Of a stretch of DNA of 64,000 nucleotides, positions 61,926 through 64,000 are shown piece by piece (the stretch's first letter is position 1; every line of letters starts with the position of its first letter). The notes below the pieces were generated by a model that made no database searches, was not told where the DNA came from, and was given only the letters and a program-made list of their open reading frames with translations. Source of the stretch: Nannocystis pusilla (lineage in GTDB: Bacteria; Myxococcota_A; Polyangia; Nannocystales; Nannocystaceae); NCBI RefSeq assembly GCF_026626665.1, contig NZ_JAPNKE010000002.1, positions 6,735,168 to 6,799,167 of the forward strand, given 5' to 3'. The position numbers and the translations under genes are program-made.

Positions 61926-64000
61926 ATGACCGAGCCTCGCACCCACGTCGTCGGCGCGCGCGTCGTGATCCGCGACGAGGAATGGCGGGTGCGCGCGGTC
62001 CGGACCACCCCGCCGGCGCCGCCGAGCTCCACGTCGTCGGCCTCTCCTCGCTCGTGCGCGGCCGCGAGGCCGTGTTCCTCGACGACCTCGACGCGATCGA
62101 CGAGGCCCGGCCTGCGGACACCGACCTCGACGACTCCTCGCATTGTCACCGCGGCCGCCCGCACCACGAAGCGCCCCTGCACCTCGGCCACGGCGGCGCG
62201 ACCTCTCGCCCCGCTCCACTCCGCCACGCCTTCGCCGTCACGACCGACCTCAAGCGCGGCGCCCGCGAAGCGATCGAGCAGCTCGCCGACGAGCTCGTCC
62301 ATCACTGCCGCCAAGCCGACCCGTCCATCCTCGATCACCCCGAGTTCGCCGAGCGGCTCACCCGCGAATGCGTGGTGTTCCTCCACCGCCTGCTGTTCCT
62401 GTTCTACATCGAGGCCCGCGGCGCCGAGCTCGGCGTCGTGCCGATGCACACCGACGCCTATCGCCGCGGTTACTCGCTCGCGGCCCTGCGCGACCTCGAG
62501 CTGGCTCCCCTCGAGACCCTCGCCGAGCGCGACGGCCAATATTTCGCGACCTCGCTGAAGCTCCTGTTTCGCCTGATCCAGCGCGGCTACCCCGAAGCCC
62601 CTGTCCCTCCGCACTCCGATCGTTCCGCCGGCTTCGCCCTGTCTGGCCTGCGCAGCGAGCTGTTCGACGACGCCCGCACCCCGCTGCTGTCGGCCGCTCC
62701 TCTGCGCAATCACGTCTTACAAACGATCCTGCGGCGATTGTCCCACTCGCGTCCGCAGGGCAAGCAGCGGGGCGGACGGATCTCCTACGCCCAGCTCGGC
62801 ATCCACCAGCTCGGCGCCGTCCACGAGGGCCTGCTCAGCTTCACCGGCTGCTTCGCCCGCGAGGACCTGTACGAGGTGCGGGCCGCCGCCGACCGCGACG
62901 ACGACGACGCCCGCACCTGGTTCGTCGGCCATTCGCAAATCTCTTCCTATTCGCCGGACGAGATCGTCCGCGTCCACCCGCCCGGCAAGTTCCTCTATCG
63001 CCTGGCCGGCCGCGACCGCGAGCGGAGCGGCTCCTACTATACGCCCGAGGTCCTGACCCGCTGCCTCACCCGCTACAGCCTCGCCGAGCGCCTGCCCGGC
63101 GCCCGCGCCGACGACATCTTGCAATGGACGATCTGCGAGCCGGCGATGGGCTCGGGCGCCTTCCTCAACGAGGCCATCGATCAGCTCGCCGACGCCTACC
63201 TCGAGCGCAAGCAGGCCGAGCTCGGCCGCACGATCGCCGCCGAGCAATACCCCCACGAGCGCCAGCGGGTGAAGTACCACCTCGCGGTCCACAACTGCTA
63301 CGGCGTCGACCTCGACCCGCAGGCCGCCGAGCTCGGCAAGGTCTCTCTGTGGCTGAATGTCCTCCACGCCGGCGCGGTCGCGCCGGAGCTGGGACTGCGG
63401 ATCGCCGTGGGCAACAGCCTGATCGGCGCCCGGCGGGCAGTGTTCGCATTCGATACGCTCGCGCCCGGCCGCGGGCCCCGCAGCGAACCGACCCCGATTC
63501 CGCTGACCGACGCACGACCGGACGACTGCGTCTATCACTTCCTCGTCGCCGAGCCCGGCATGGTCGGCTTCGACGACGACCGGCCGCTGAAGTCGCTCGC
63601 GCCCGCGGCAGCCGCACGGATCCACGCATGGCGCCGGCAGCTCCTCGCAGTCGACCCGGCCCCCGAGCGCGCGCCTGGCGGCGATCTGCGCCCGCATCGA
63701 CGCCCTGTGGCGCGCCCACCTCGACGAGCGCCGCGCCGCGCTGCAGGCAGTCCGTCAGCCGCCAGCGCTGTGGGGCCAGCCCGCCGAATCATCGGACCGC
63801 CGCGCGCCCGTCCCCGTCGCCGAGGCCGCCGCCCTCGCCCGCGCCGACGCCCCCGGCCGCAGGCTGGCCGCGATCATGGATTACTGGTGCGCCCTGTGGT
63901 TCTGGCCCATCGACCAGGTCGATGCATTGCCGACCCGCGAGCAATGGCTCACCGACGTCGAGCAGCTCCTCGCCACGGACGACCTCGACCGCGGCCCCGC
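61926..64000 (+). pseudogene. Chimeric DISARM class 1 remnant: drmD start joined to drmMI methyltransferase, cut by the window edge
   Basis: The first 75-80 residues from ATG 61926 (VGARVVIRDEEWRVRAVRTT and, after one missing base near 62010, ELHVVGLSSLVRGREAVFLD) match the N-terminus of the SNF2-like helicase DrmD. Instead of the helicase core, the text passes at about 62160-62235 into the body of an Eco57I-like adenine methyltransferase of DrmMI type: HAFAVTTDLKRGAREAIEQL, RLLFLFYIEARGAELGVVPM, SGSYYTPEVLTRC, the SAM motif EPAMGSGAFLNEA and NCYGVDLDPQAAELGKVSLW. A second missing base lies near 63672. The catalytic NPP(Y/F/W) motif is expected beyond 64000. drmD and drmMI are neighbours in class 1 DISARM, so a deletion of several kilobases between them explains the fusion. 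No helicase core remains. Confidence 0.65.

Overview
The window is GC-rich chromosomal DNA with no rRNA, tRNA or mobile-element genes that I can see. It suggests a myxobacterium of the Nannocystis/Plesiocystis/Enhygromyxa kind (Myxococcota, Polyangia). The evidence is a MYXO-CTERM surface protein, lipoproteins with Thr-rich linkers, AgmX/TonB-C and TPR envelope proteins beside a TolQ/ExbD motor, OPX plus beta-barrel export proteins, sterol-type enzymes and a sigma-54 activator. This assignment is inferred from protein content only.

Layout. 0.2-3.8 kb: a Rieske-SCP2 fusion oxygenase, a sterol-desaturase-family enzyme and a membrane protein, all on the + strand. 4-9 kb: a MYXO-CTERM protein and a multi-PAS/GAF histidine kinase. 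8.8-11.3 kb: hisD-hisC on the - strand. 11.3-13.8 kb: a lipoprotein and metK. 14.8-28.7 kb: a long + strand envelope-machine locus with a signal-peptide protein, three TPR proteins, a small exported protein, one TolQ/ExbB, two ExbD, an AgmX-like TonB protein and a companion. 28.9-33.7 kb: an outer-membrane barrel, an OPX protein, hisB, a lipoprotein and an acyl-CoA carboxylase beta subunit. 34.7-36.4 kb: a compact RiPP-like operon on the - strand (24-residue peptide, DUF692/MNIO enzyme, DUF2063 partner). 36.5-44.3 kb: mostly single genes (PPM-like protein, O-methyltransferase, DUF488, NlpC/P60-like, metallophosphoesterase, small lipoproteins, VHL-beta-like protein). 44.6-47.6 kb: ligase-associated exonuclease and ATP-dependent DNA ligase. 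47.9-53.4 kb: OmpA-like lipoprotein, LysR regulator with divergent hydrolase, Thr-rich lipoprotein, sulfotransferase, exonuclease III. 53.9-56.7 kb: an XylR-type sigma-54 activator divergent from a cytochrome P450. 56.7-61.7 kb: a membrane protein, an ABC exporter (lipoprotein MFP, ATPase, permease) and a Pro-rich exported protein. 61.9-64 kb: what looks like a deleted DISARM class 1 locus (drmD start joined to drmMI), running off the edge.

Two features cut across the whole window. First, many intergenic gaps, some signal-peptide coding regions and a few gene ends carry an interspersed repeat built on a 14-bp step, roughly CATGTCCNNNNGGA. Its units stay in exact 14-bp register and reach a 42-bp higher-order array at 57.8-58.2 kb. 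I do not recognise this family, and it is the strongest candidate here for something undescribed. Second, about 18 genes carry single-base frameshifts, most of them fixed by restoring one base in a C, G, T or A run. That pattern looks like consensus error in the assembly rather than decay, so genes spanning a shift are annotated as one gene with the shift noted.
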